From contig CAZAPG010000018.1 in the NCBI GenBank assembly GCA_964486935.1, forward strand, positions 52,658-116,657: a DNA stretch of 64,000 bases, given 5' to 3'. Of this stretch, positions 43,348-50,826 are shown piece by piece; the stretch's first letter is position 1, and every line of letters begins with the position of its first letter. The stretch comes from CAZAPG01 sp964486935 (GTDB lineage: Bacteria > Chloroflexota > Anaerolineae > 4572-78 > J111). Position numbers and translations under genes: made by a program. The notes under the pieces were generated by a model. That model searched no databases, had not been told where the DNA came from, and saw only the letters and a program-made list of their open reading frames with translations.

Positions 43348-43692
43348 ATGAAATACCGCAATAAATTTGATACTAACCAGTGGGCCGTAATAGCCGGCAT
43401 AGTATTTTGTGTGGTAGCAAGCGTTGCTCGTCTTTCGGAACATCAGCTTTGGCAAGATATTTTTATCATTATTGGCGGGGGCGTTATCGGGTTATATGGG
43501 GGGCTGTTAGCCACCAACTGGCGAGGCATCACCGAACGTTACAGTAACCCGGCTCCGCGCCTCAGCCCCAAAATTAAGCGCAACCCTCAACGCTTTTTGT
43601 TTGTTAGGATTGGAGGCGCATTTTTGGTTTTAGAAGCGTTGATTGCTATTGTTAGTAGTGTGTTGTGGTTAACTGCCTGGTTTAGTGAGTAA
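43348..43692 (+). CDS. Small membrane protein, unknown
   Basis: A 114-residue protein with two or three membrane helices (about 12-30, 35-53 and 88-110) and a basic loop (RLSPKIKRNPQRFLFVR) between the last two. No family is recognised. The ATG at 43348 follows GGAG by eight bases. It lies 31 bases before a methyltransferase gene on the same strand and may be co-transcribed with it. Confidence 0.6.
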   Translation: MKYRNKFDTNQWAVIAGIVFCVVASVARLSEHQLWQDIFIIIGGGVIGLYGGLLATNWRGITERYSNPAPRLSPKIKRNPQRFLFVRIGGAFLVLEALIAIVSSVLWLTAWFSE

Positions 43693-43723
43693 GCATTTAA
43701 ACAATAATTATCAAGGAGGCTAT

Positions 43724-44509
43724 ATGGCGGAATATAATAATGTATACCAACGCGCGCGCTATTACGATATCGCCCTGAAGCGAGACGTAAGCCAGGAGAT
43801 TGACTTTGTTAAACAGCTTTACCGGCACCATACCGGCCGCAATATTGAGTCGATGCTGGAAATTGCCTGCGGGCCGGGGTATCACGCCCGAACCTTTGCC
43901 AAAGATGGTCGGCGGGCGGTTGGGTTGGATTTGCGGCCTGAAATGATTGCCTTTGCCGCCGACCAGGCGGCTCAGGATGGCGTTGCTGGGGACTGGCTGG
44001 CAGCCGACATGCGAAATTTTCAACTGGAAACGCCCGTAGACGTAGCCATTTGCCTGTTCGATGGACTCGACGCGCTGACTGAAAATGGCGACGTGGTGCG
44101 CCATTTTAGCAACGTAGCGGCCAACCTTACCCCCAACGGCCTTTATCTGCTAGACCTGACCCACCCGCGCGATAGCTCGTTTCAAAATTATGGCAAATTT
44201 CGCTATACCGGTCGGCAAAATGGGCTGCAGGTTGACATCATTTGGGCCACCAATCAGCCGGCATATAACCCCATAACAGGCGTGGCCCAGGTAGAAATTG
44301 AAATGCATATTACAGAAAACGGCAGCGAACAAGTCATTAAAGATACTGCCCGGGAACGTTTCTTCTCTGCGCAAGAAATTACCCTGTTAGCTCAATGTTC
44401 TGGCGCGTTAACCGTGGTTGGCTGGTATGGCGATTTTAACCTGAGCCAACCGCTAGATAACTCGCTGGCGTCACAACGTATGATTGCAGCCTTACAAAAA
44501 TTACATTAA
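43724..44509 (+). CDS. Class I SAM-dependent methyltransferase
   Basis: A 261-residue cytoplasmic methyltransferase with a Rossmann fold. Motif I is MLEIACGPGYHARTFA (about 40-55), motif II VGLDLRPEMIAFA, and motif IV VAICLFDGLDAL with LTPNGLYLLDLTHPRD after it. The N-terminal AEYNNVYQRARYYDIALKRD suits small-molecule methyltransferases. Substrate unknown. The ATG at 43724 follows AAGGAGG. A SET-domain gene starts 14 bases downstream, so two methyl-transfer enzymes share a transcript. Confidence 0.82.
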   Translation: MAEYNNVYQRARYYDIALKRDVSQEIDFVKQLYRHHTGRNIESMLEIACGPGYHARTFAKDGRRAVGLDLRPEMIAFAADQAAQDGVAGDWLAADMRNFQLETPVDVAICLFDGLDALTENGDVVRHFSNVAANLTPNGLYLLDLTHPRDSSFQNYGKFRYTGRQNGLQVDIIWATNQPAYNPITGVAQVEIEMHITENGSEQVIKDTARERFFSAQEITLLAQCSGALTVVGWYGDFNLSQPLDNSLASQRMIAALQKLH

Positions 44510-44523
44510 CTAAGGAGAAAAAA

Positions 44524-45093
44524 GTGTTCAAACAACCAACCTGCTATCTTTCACCCAAGTTAGAAGGTAAAGAACGTTCAGACGGTAGTCGCGGCGTTTA
44601 TGCCCTTGAACCCGTAAGAGCCGGTGAACGGCTGACCGTGTGGGGCGGCGAGATTGTAGATTGGGAGTCGCTCATGGAACTCCCCCCAGAAGTCAGACGG
44701 TTCAGTGTGCAGGTAGAAGAGGGCCTCTATCTTGTATCTGGTAGAGAAGGCCCGGCAGATTGGGTAAACCACTCGTGCAACCCCAATGCCGGCCTTGATG
44801 GTCAAATTGTTCTGGTTGCGCTGCGCAACATTGCCGTTGGCGAAGAAGTATGCTTTGACTACGCCATGAGCGACAGCACCCCCTACGACGAGTTTGACTG
44901 CGGCTGCGGCGCGGTAAACTGCCGGGGCCGGGTTACCGCCAACGATTGGCTCAACCCAGAACTTCAACGGCGATATGCCGGACACTTTTCCCCCTATTTG
45001 CAGCGGCGCATTGCCCAACTCGAATGGGTAAGATTGACTGCCCGCAACGGACGCGGAAGATATGTGGGAGGATGGCAGCATTTAGAAGGATGA
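44524..45093 (+). CDS. SET-domain protein (putative protein lysine methyltransferase)
   Basis: A 189-residue SET-domain protein. It shows GSRGVYALEPVRAGERL at the start, NHSCNPNA at 82-89 (the pseudoknot Asn/His), GEEVCFDYAMSD (catalytic Tyr at 113) and a post-SET Cys cluster CGCGAVNCRG (Cys126, 128, 133). Such domains methylate lysines in proteins; bacterial copies are often acquired from eukaryotes, and targets are mostly unknown. The start is GTG at 44524 with AAGGAG upstream. Codon use looks like its neighbours. It sits between a methyltransferase and a lipoprotein gene. Confidence 0.85.
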   Translation: MFKQPTCYLSPKLEGKERSDGSRGVYALEPVRAGERLTVWGGEIVDWESLMELPPEVRRFSVQVEEGLYLVSGREGPADWVNHSCNPNAGLDGQIVLVALRNIAVGEEVCFDYAMSDSTPYDEFDCGCGAVNCRGRVTANDWLNPELQRRYAGHFSPYLQRRIAQLEWVRLTARNGRGRYVGGWQHLEG

Positions 45094-45097
45094 GGAT

Positions 45098-45790
45098 GTG
45101 AATAAAAAAAATCTAAGCGCAATTTTAAGCGGGTGGGCATTGTTAACCCTGGCCTGCGGGCTGGTTGGCCCCAATTTTAACCTGACTTCCAATCAAACAG
45201 ATGCTCAAACTGCAACGACTACGCCCCTCCCAACGGCTACTGAGTTGCCTGTTGTCGAAGATATCGAAAAACTACAACAGGAGACGTCCACACCCACACC
45301 TACCGCCACGCCAACTCCAGCCCCTACAAATACGCCTGTTTTTGACGTTATCCAACCGGGTGATGGGCCAAACCTGACTAACCCCGACCCCGACGATGAT
45401 GAGTCTGGAAACAGCAACCAGTCCGATACCGGCAACGATGGAGTGGCGCTCGATGTGGCCTCGGCAACGCCCCCGCCCACTATAGCGCCCAGCCCTACGC
45501 TCTCGCCAACGGTGGCTGTTGCCATAGCGGGCGATTGGCCTATTCTGCCCGATGCCGCGCAAATACGCACCGAAAGCGGGGTGGTGGCCTATGTTACCAA
45601 CACCGGCGTTGAGGCAGCCCGCGATTTTTACCGCCGCGAAATGACCGCCAGAGGTTGGTCAGTGATAAACCTGGAAGCGGATGTTGCTGGCCTGGAGGAC
45701 GTGCTTTATTTTGAAAAAGGAGGCGTTCACGCCGTTGTCTTAATTTCCGAAACGAATGGCCAGACCGGGGTGGTGTTGGGACATGAGTAA
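45098..45790 (+). CDS. Lipoprotein with Thr/Pro-rich linker
   Basis: A 230-residue predicted lipoprotein: an N-terminal hydrophobic segment with lipobox LACG (Cys20), a Thr/Pro/Asn-rich low-complexity region of about 110 residues with an acidic patch (NPDPDDDESGNSNQSD), and a compact C-terminal domain of about 85 residues (WPILPDAAQIRTESGVVAYVT... FYRREMTARGWSVIN) with alpha/beta pattern. The latter resembles small domains found at the end of many Chloroflexota lipoproteins. GTG start at 45098, 4 bases after the SET gene. Function unknown. Confidence 0.7.
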   Translation: MNKKNLSAILSGWALLTLACGLVGPNFNLTSNQTDAQTATTTPLPTATELPVVEDIEKLQQETSTPTPTATPTPAPTNTPVFDVIQPGDGPNLTNPDPDDDESGNSNQSDTGNDGVALDVASATPPPTIAPSPTLSPTVAVAIAGDWPILPDAAQIRTESGVVAYVTNTGVEAARDFYRREMTARGWSVINLEADVAGLEDVLYFEKGGVHAVVLISETNGQTGVVLGHE

Positions 45791-45918
45791 ATAACCCAAG
45801 TTGGCGCCTTTTCGGCGCAAACACCCTTCGATACGCCAAAAAGCGGCTACTCAGGATGATTTTTTGGCATTGGGTAGCAACTCGGATTAAATAAATAAAA
45901 AAATAGCGTTACACAGAA

Positions 45919-45947
45919 AAGAGGCCGAACCTTTCGGTCTCTTTTTT
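45919..45947 (+). terminator. Intrinsic terminator
   Basis: AAGAGGCCGAA (45919-45929) pairs with TTCGGTCTCTT (45933-45943), then a T run. It ends the methyltransferase-SET-lipoprotein transcript, about 130 bases after the last stop. Confidence 0.8.
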
Positions 45948-46084
45948 TGACTTGTACCATTGCAAAACTGGTAGACTATTTTGCTGTTTAACACCAGTTT
46001 GGCACTCTTTTTAAACAAACTTTAAACACCGCCATGCTAAACTGGCGAAGTATTTTATAGCCGGTAAATTTTCAAGTTTAAGGA

Positions 46085-47176
46085 ATGAGGATGCTAACCT
46101 TTATTTTATTTGTATTGGGGCTTGTTTTGTTAATTTCAGGGGCAGAACTGCTGGTGCGCGGCGCTTCGCGGGTGGCGGTAGCCGTGGGCATTTCGCCATT
46201 GGTGGTGGGCTTAACGGTGGTGGCCTATGGCACCAGCGCCCCGGAACTGGCCGTTAGCGTGCAGTCAAGCTATGCCGGGGCCGCCGATATTGCGGTTGGC
46301 AACGTGATAGGCAGTAACATTGCCAACGTGTTGTTAATTTTAGGCATCTCGGCCATTATTACGCCGCTGGTTGTGGCCCAGCAACTGGTGCGTTTGGATG
46401 TGCCGCTGATGATTGGGCTATCGCTGCTGCTGTTTGCCATGAGCCTCGATGGCCGCATCAATTGGCTGGATGGCTTAATTCTGTTTGCCGGCGCCATTAG
46501 CTACACGGTTTTTGTCATCAAACAAAGCCGCAAAGAGAATCAGGCAATTCAGCAAGAGTACTCCGAGCACTTTGAAAATATTCCCCAACGCATGGGCGCA
46601 AAACAGATTGCCGCGCAGGTTATCTTGATTTTGGCAGGGTTGGCCCTGCTGGTGGTGGGGGCCAACTGGCTGGTAGATGGCGCGGTGGTGGCAGCCCGCT
46701 ATTTTGGCGTCAGCGAGCTGGTCATCGGCCTGACTATTGTGGCCGTGGGCACTTCGCTGCCAGAGGTGGCAACTTCAATTGTGGCCAGCATAAAAGGCGA
46801 GCGCGATATTGCCGTGGGCAATGTGGTCGGCAGCAATATTTTTAATATTCTAACGGTGCTGGGCGTATCTGGCCTGGTTGCGCCCAATGGCATTTTAGTT
46901 TCAACCTCGGCCCTCTATTTTGATATGCCGGTTATGATTGCCGTGGCAATTGCCTGCTTGCCCATCTTTTTTACGGGGCACTTGATTGCCCGCTGGGAAG
47001 GGGTACTGTTTTTAGGATATTACGTGGCTTACACCCTTTACCTGCTTCTGGATTCTGCCCAGGCGCAGGCGCTGCCCCTGTTTAACACGGTGATGCTATA
47101 TTTTGTAGCGCCGCTGACAACCATTACGCTGATACTCTCTGTGGTGCGCAGCATTAGAAATAATAACTCGGTTTAA
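46085..47176 (+). CDS. Calcium/sodium antiporter (CaCA family)
   Basis: A 363-residue membrane protein with about ten helices in two inverted halves. Each half holds an alpha-repeat: VVAYGTSAPELAVSV with GNVIGSNIANVL, and VAVGTSLPEVATSI with GNVVGSNIFNIL. These repeats bind Ca2+ and Na+ in the exchanger family (YrbG-like). The ATG at 46085 or 46091 may be the start; 46091 has AAGGA six bases upstream. A hydrophilic loop lies near 140-170. It probably exports Ca2+. Confidence 0.9.
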   Translation: MRMLTFILFVLGLVLLISGAELLVRGASRVAVAVGISPLVVGLTVVAYGTSAPELAVSVQSSYAGAADIAVGNVIGSNIANVLLILGISAIITPLVVAQQLVRLDVPLMIGLSLLLFAMSLDGRINWLDGLILFAGAISYTVFVIKQSRKENQAIQQEYSEHFENIPQRMGAKQIAAQVILILAGLALLVVGANWLVDGAVVAARYFGVSELVIGLTIVAVGTSLPEVATSIVASIKGERDIAVGNVVGSNIFNILTVLGVSGLVAPNGILVSTSALYFDMPVMIAVAIACLPIFFTGHLIARWEGVLFLGYYVAYTLYLLLDSAQAQALPLFNTVMLYFVAPLTTITLILSVVRSIRNNNSV

Positions 47177-47229
47177 CCGAAGCAAACTGTAACCGGCTGA
47201 AGCGCGTATTGAAAATTGATGTTTCAAAT

Positions 47230-48870
47230 TCAGGTTAAGAGCGTTAGCAGCAGTTGGGCATACAAAATCTTGGTGATGGTGGCAATTGGAAAAATAAGGG
47301 CGTAACCGATGTTGGGCAAATCATTTTCCGACTGTTCCGAGGCGTACCCCAGCACGGCCGGCTGGGTTTGCAGCGCGGCCAGCATACCGGTTAGCATACC
47401 AAAGGGAATTTTGAAAAATTTGTAACCAATCCAGAGTGTCAAAAAAGCGGTAACGCAGGTGATAATTGTCCCCGCTACAAAAATTGATACGCCGCCGCTT
47501 TGGGCAAATGTGGTAAAAAAGGTATAGCCCGACCGCACTCCAATGCCGGCCAGCAGCAAAATTAACCCCATTTGACGCAGCGTCAGGTTGGCGCTGTAGG
47601 GAATACTCCACACAATTGGCCCGGTGCGCCGTAACGCCCCCAGAATCAGGGCAATAATTAATGGCCCGCCGGCAAAGCCCAACTTAAAAGTTATGCCACC
47701 CGGCAGCGGCAGGGGAACCAGGCCGACCAGCATCCCCAGCGTTAGCCCCAACCCCAGCGAAAGCAGGTTGATTTCGCTCAGGGCACGGTATGAGTCGCCA
47801 AAAAACTTGCTCACGGCCGGCATATCATCGGGATGGGCCACAACCCGCACTCTATCACCCAGTTCCAGGGTGGTGCTGCCCTGGGCCAGCAGGTCAATAT
47901 CACCCCGGCGCACGCGGGTGGCAATGGCCCCAAATTGCTGGGGCAGGTTCAGGTTGGCCAGCCGTCGCCCCGCCACCCTGGGGTCTGAGACAAAAATACG
48001 CCGAAAATCATAAGCCGATCTATCCAGCTCCAAATGCTCTTCTGAAAATTGGCCCAGATGGGGCGCTACCTGTTCTACATCCTCCGGTGTGCCAATGACC
48101 ACAAGCAGGTCATCCGGGGCTAACTGGGTGTCGCCGCTGGCCAAAGTTATTTCATTGCCACGCTTAACCCGGCTAAAAACCACGTGCCAGTTATACTTTT
48201 GAACCAAATCTCTAAGTTTTATGCCGGTACATTCGGGTTGGGTTACTCGGATGGTACGGTTATAGAGTTTTTGCTCAACCAGAGAAAAATCGTGCAGTTG
48301 GGTGGCATCCTGAGGGTAATTAATTTTCCAGATACGTTGCATAGCGAAAATGGCCAAAATCATTCCCAGCACCCCCATCGGATAGGCCACAGAATAACCC
48401 ACCACCGGCTCAGATAGCAGCGCATCTCGCCGGTCGGGGGGGGCAGTGTTGTTAATTGTATCCAGTAGACCGGCCAGCGCGGGGGTATTGGTCAAACTGC
48501 CGGCAAACATTCCGGCCGTAATGGCGGGTTTCAGGCTCAAGACGGTGTGCGCCGTCACCGTAATCAGGGCGGCAACCGACAGCATGGTCAGAATAAAAAG
48601 ATTATCGCGCAGCCCCTTGTGGCGAAATGAGGCAAAAAACCCCGCGCCGCTGCTCAGGCCAATGGTGTAAACAAAAATAACCAGCCCCAGCAGAAAAATT
48701 ATATCGGGCAGCTTCAAATCCGGGTGCAGCGCGCCCGCGGCCAACCCCACAAACAGAACCGCCGCAACCCCCAGGCTGCTCCCCTTAATTTTGATCCGTC
48801 CCACCAGATACCCCACGGTTGATACCAGCACAAGCAACAGCAGCGGATTATCAATAAGCAGGTCAATCAT
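47230..48870 (-). CDS. AspT/YidE-type transporter with two RCK_C domains
   Basis: A 546-residue membrane protein of the aspartate:alanine exchanger (AspT/YbjL) superfamily. The two membrane halves (about 1-165 and 370-546, five helices each) flank a cytosolic region with two TrkA-C/RCK_C domains (about 195-285 and 290-370; RVTQPECTGIKLRDLV..., RIFVSDPRVAGRRLANLNL). The LGLTLGMLVGLVPLPLPGG segment is typical. The substrate is unpredictable from sequence; RCK_C domains may bind c-di-AMP, which the cyclase in this window would make. ATG with GGAGG upstream. Confidence 0.82.
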   Translation of the reverse strand: MIDLLIDNPLLLLVLVSTVGYLVGRIKIKGSSLGVAAVLFVGLAAGALHPDLKLPDIIFLLGLVIFVYTIGLSSGAGFFASFRHKGLRDNLFILTMLSVAALITVTAHTVLSLKPAITAGMFAGSLTNTPALAGLLDTINNTAPPDRRDALLSEPVVGYSVAYPMGVLGMILAIFAMQRIWKINYPQDATQLHDFSLVEQKLYNRTIRVTQPECTGIKLRDLVQKYNWHVVFSRVKRGNEITLASGDTQLAPDDLLVVIGTPEDVEQVAPHLGQFSEEHLELDRSAYDFRRIFVSDPRVAGRRLANLNLPQQFGAIATRVRRGDIDLLAQGSTTLELGDRVRVVAHPDDMPAVSKFFGDSYRALSEINLLSLGLGLTLGMLVGLVPLPLPGGITFKLGFAGGPLIIALILGALRRTGPIVWSIPYSANLTLRQMGLILLLAGIGVRSGYTFFTTFAQSGGVSIFVAGTIITCVTAFLTLWIGYKFFKIPFGMLTGMLAALQTQPAVLGYASEQSENDLPNIGYALIFPIATITKILYAQLLLTLLT

Positions 48871-49016
48871 AAACCCCTCCTGTATTTTGAACCGTCATTA
48901 TAACATAATTGCTTTACCAATCAGTATTGTTCCTATTATTTTGGCTGAACGGTGCAACTTATGGCGGGTAAAACCGTATAGCCGTAAAAAGTTAGTCTGT
49001 TAATGGAGTTGCAATT

Positions 49017-49601
49017 ATGAAAATGTCTAATCTTGAGAAACAATTTGTCAACAGCCCCGGTCACAGTCGGCAGGTCAGCCATCACGCCGACAGGCTGCTC
49101 AAGCTGACTCAATTCAACGTAGGACAAAATTATCTGGATGTAGGCTGCGGCAACGGGGCCGCGCCAATTTACGTGGCTCAAAAGTATCAGCTTAACGTTA
49201 CCGGCATTGATGTGGACCCGGACCAGATTAAACTGGCCCGGCAAAACAGTCAGGTCTTAAACAACGTCCACTTTATGACAATCAATGGCACCCGGGTTCC
49301 CTTTGATGATGGCGAGTTTGAGATTGTATTTACCAATAAAGTCACCCATCACATCCCCAACTGGGCCGAGGCCGTCCATGAAATGATTCGGGTGCTGAAA
49401 CCCGGCGGTTATTTTATCTACTCCGACCTGATTTTTCCCGGCTGGGCGGCGGCGATTGGCCGCACTTTGCTTGGCAGTTTGAGCGGTTTCCCGACCGCCC
49501 AAGAGCTGGATAAAATTTTTGGGCAGCACGGGCTGTCAGTCGCGCATCTCTCAAAATCTACGATTCATTATGAAGCCGTTTTGCAAAAACCTGCGGTGTA
49601 A
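49017..49601 (+). CDS. Class I SAM-dependent methyltransferase
   Basis: A 194-residue UbiE/COQ5-like methyltransferase with motif I YLDVGCGNGAAPIYVA (about 40-55), the VTGIDVDPDQIKLAR acidic turn and VLKPGGYFIYSDLIFPGW (post-III). A HHIPNWAEAVHEM segment is typical of Methyltransf_11. Substrate unknown. ATG at 49017 with GGAG nine bases upstream. Its nearest neighbour on the same strand is the copper operon, about 250 bases downstream, which has its own promoter. Confidence 0.8.
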   Translation: MKMSNLEKQFVNSPGHSRQVSHHADRLLKLTQFNVGQNYLDVGCGNGAAPIYVAQKYQLNVTGIDVDPDQIKLARQNSQVLNNVHFMTINGTRVPFDDGEFEIVFTNKVTHHIPNWAEAVHEMIRVLKPGGYFIYSDLIFPGWAAAIGRTLLGSLSGFPTAQELDKIFGQHGLSVAHLSKSTIHYEAVLQKPAV

Positions 49602-49762
49602 TCTACTAATAAGAGCTATAGAGCCGGAGGATAGTGCAGAAACAATCTGTTGCTGTGCTAACTTCGGCTATTTTTACGTACCAGCTCTCTTTAGTTCTGG
49701 TTTGGTCAAAATAGATTCGGCGCTAGAAATCCCCTTGCCTGCGATTTTCTCCAAAAAAACAA

Positions 49763-49791
49763 TTGACAAATTTTTTTGCCGGTGCTATAAT
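49763..49791 (+). promoter_or_regulatory. Consensus promoter of copper operon
   Basis: TTGACA (49763-49768), spacer of exactly 17, TATAAT (49786-49791). Both hexamers are perfect sigma-70 consensus, so basal strength should be high and control must come from repression. Confidence 0.88.
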
Positions 49792-49800
49792 CTGAATAAA

Positions 49801-49826
49801 TACCCCCTCCCCCCTGGGGGGGGATA
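49801..49826 (+). promoter_or_regulatory. Probable CsoR operator
   Basis: TACCCCCTCC, CCCCTGGGGG, GGGATA: a C-run/G-run dyad with TA at both ends, starting 10 bases after the -10 box and so covering the expected start of transcription. G/C-run dyads of this kind are the known CsoR/RcnR target type, and a csoR gene begins 23 bases further on. Confidence 0.75.
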
Positions 49827-49848
49827 AATAAAACCAAGGCGTCAGATT

Positions 49849-50124
49849 ATGATGGATGAAGAGACCACCAAAATTGTAAACCGGCTCAAAAGCATCGAAG
49901 GGCACGTGCGGGGCGTTACCAAAATGGTTGAGGATGACGCCTACTGCATCGACATTGTTAGCCAGATTCAGGCTATTCAGGCGGCGCTGCAAAAAGTGAA
50001 CAGCCTGGTGCTCGATAGACACCTGCACACCTGTGTTACCACCGCCATTCGCGGCGATGACCCCGGCGAGCGGGAGCGCGTAATTACCGAAATTATGGGC
50101 GTTTTCAACGCCAAATCAAAATAA
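49849..50124 (+). CDS. csoR: Copper-sensing repressor CsoR
   Basis: A 91-residue all-helical repressor. Cu(I) ligands fit the CsoR pattern: Cys33 (AYCIDIV), His58 and Cys62 (DRHLHTC), with the same 25- and 4-residue spacing as in characterised CsoR. It starts with the usual KIVNRLKSIEGHVRGV basic helix. It binds the operator just upstream when copper is low and releases when Cu(I) binds. First gene of the copper operon. ATG at 49849 (or 49852), with AAGG upstream. Confidence 0.93.
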   Translation: MMDEETTKIVNRLKSIEGHVRGVTKMVEDDAYCIDIVSQIQAIQAALQKVNSLVLDRHLHTCVTTAIRGDDPGERERVITEIMGVFNAKSK

Positions 50125-50145
50125 AACCAATTCAGGAGAATTACA

Positions 50146-50355
50146 ATGCAAACCAAAACCTTTAAAGTTCCCAATATTTCCTGCGGACATTGCGTCCACA
50201 CCATTCAAAATGAAGTTGGCGAGTTGGCCGGCGTCAAAAGCGTGGTTGCCAACCAGGAAACCAAAATGGTCACGGTACAATGGGAAGAGCCGCCGCTAGC
50301 CTGGACCAACATTAAGGTATTGCTGGAAGAAATTAATTATCCGCCGGAAAACTAA
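50146..50355 (+). CDS. CopZ-like copper chaperone (HMA domain)
   Basis: A 69-residue single heavy-metal-associated domain, with the metal loop ISCGHCVHTI (Cys13, Cys16) and a ferredoxin-like fold. It would hand Cu(I) to CopA and CsoR. The loop lacks the usual Met before the first site residues (NISCGHC in place of GMTCxxC). It follows csoR by 21 bases with its own AGGAG site, and is followed by a large hairpin. Confidence 0.88.
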   Translation: MQTKTFKVPNISCGHCVHTIQNEVGELAGVKSVVANQETKMVTVQWEEPPLAWTNIKVLLEEINYPPEN

Positions 50356-50361
50356 TTCCGA

Positions 50362-50394
50362 AGCCCGCCGAGGTGTTCAATACCTCGGCGGGCT
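50362..50394 (+). terminator. Strong hairpin between copZ-like and thioredoxin-like genes
   Basis: AGCCCGCCGAGGT (50362-50374) and ACCTCGGCGGGCT (50382-50394) are perfect complements with a seven-base loop. No T run follows, so it may protect the csoR-copZ message from 3' decay or lower readthrough into the downstream genes rather than stop it fully. Confidence 0.6.
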
Positions 50395-50420
50395 GGATTG
50401 GCTGCTAACGGAAATTCTGA

Positions 50421-50801
50421 ATGAAAATTGCTCACATGTTGCTGGTGCTGGTCGCCCTGCTGGCGCTATTGATTGGCTGCGGCAGCCCGGCTGCGCCCAC
50501 TCTGGCGGTAAAAAACCAACCCACCCTGGTCTACATTTACACCGATGGCTGACCCCCTTGAGCGCAAATGGCGCCCATCGTGGATGGGCTGGAGACCGAA
50601 TACAGCGAGCAGATTGTGGTCAGGCGGATAAATGCCAACCAGGGAGATGGTCCGGCTGTAATGCAAAACTATCGTATTCCCGGCCACCCCACCACCTTAA
50701 TTTTTAATGCTAATGGACAAGAAGTTCAGCGATTTATTGGACCGCAATCTGTCGAAACTGTAAAAGAAGCGCTGCAAGCGGTTTTGGACGACTCCCAATA
50801 A
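50421..50801 (+). CDS. Thioredoxin-like lipoprotein with two in-frame TGA codons, candidate UPPU selenoprotein
   Basis: Read through two TGA codons, this is a 126-residue thioredoxin-fold lipoprotein. Residues 1-20 are a signal peptide ending in the lipobox LIGC (Cys20). The strand TLVYIYTDG is followed by TGA44-Pro-Pro-TGA47-AQMAPIVDGLE, where a thioredoxin has CPPC. Later come VVRRINANQ, the cis-Pro loop IPGHPTTLIF, and FIGPQSVETVKEAL. Both TGAs (50550-50552, 50559-50561) fall exactly on the two redox Cys positions and no other defect is present. A hairpin with SECIS geometry follows. I infer selenocysteine at both sites. The alternative is a pseudogene with two nonsense changes, which is less likely. 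A short frame from ATG 50568 would lack signal and active site. TGA ends other genes here, so it is not reassigned. Confidence 0.7.
50573..50589 (+). promoter_or_regulatory. Candidate bacterial SECIS hairpin
   Basis: GCCCATC (50573-50579), loop GTG, GATGGGC (50583-50589): perfect 7-bp stem, 17 nt in all. It begins 11 nt after the second TGA and 20 nt after the first; the loop starts 18 and 27 nt after them. As I recall, the E. coli fdhF minimal element is also a 17-nt hairpin 11 nt after its UGA, with a G/U in the loop. Confidence 0.65.
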
Positions 50802-50826
50802 TACCTCACATAGTGAAGGTGATTCT

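Noticed and set aside
49801..49826. The C-run/G-run dyad as a transcription terminator of the upstream methyltransferase
   Set aside because: It sits 10 bases after a perfect -10 box and directly before csoR, and no T tract follows. An operator is the better reading.
50568..50801. Short 77-residue frame starting at ATG 50568 as the whole gene
   Set aside because: It would lack the signal peptide, first strand and redox motif. The same frame continues upstream through two TGA codons to a proper lipoprotein start, so the longer gene explains the sequence better.
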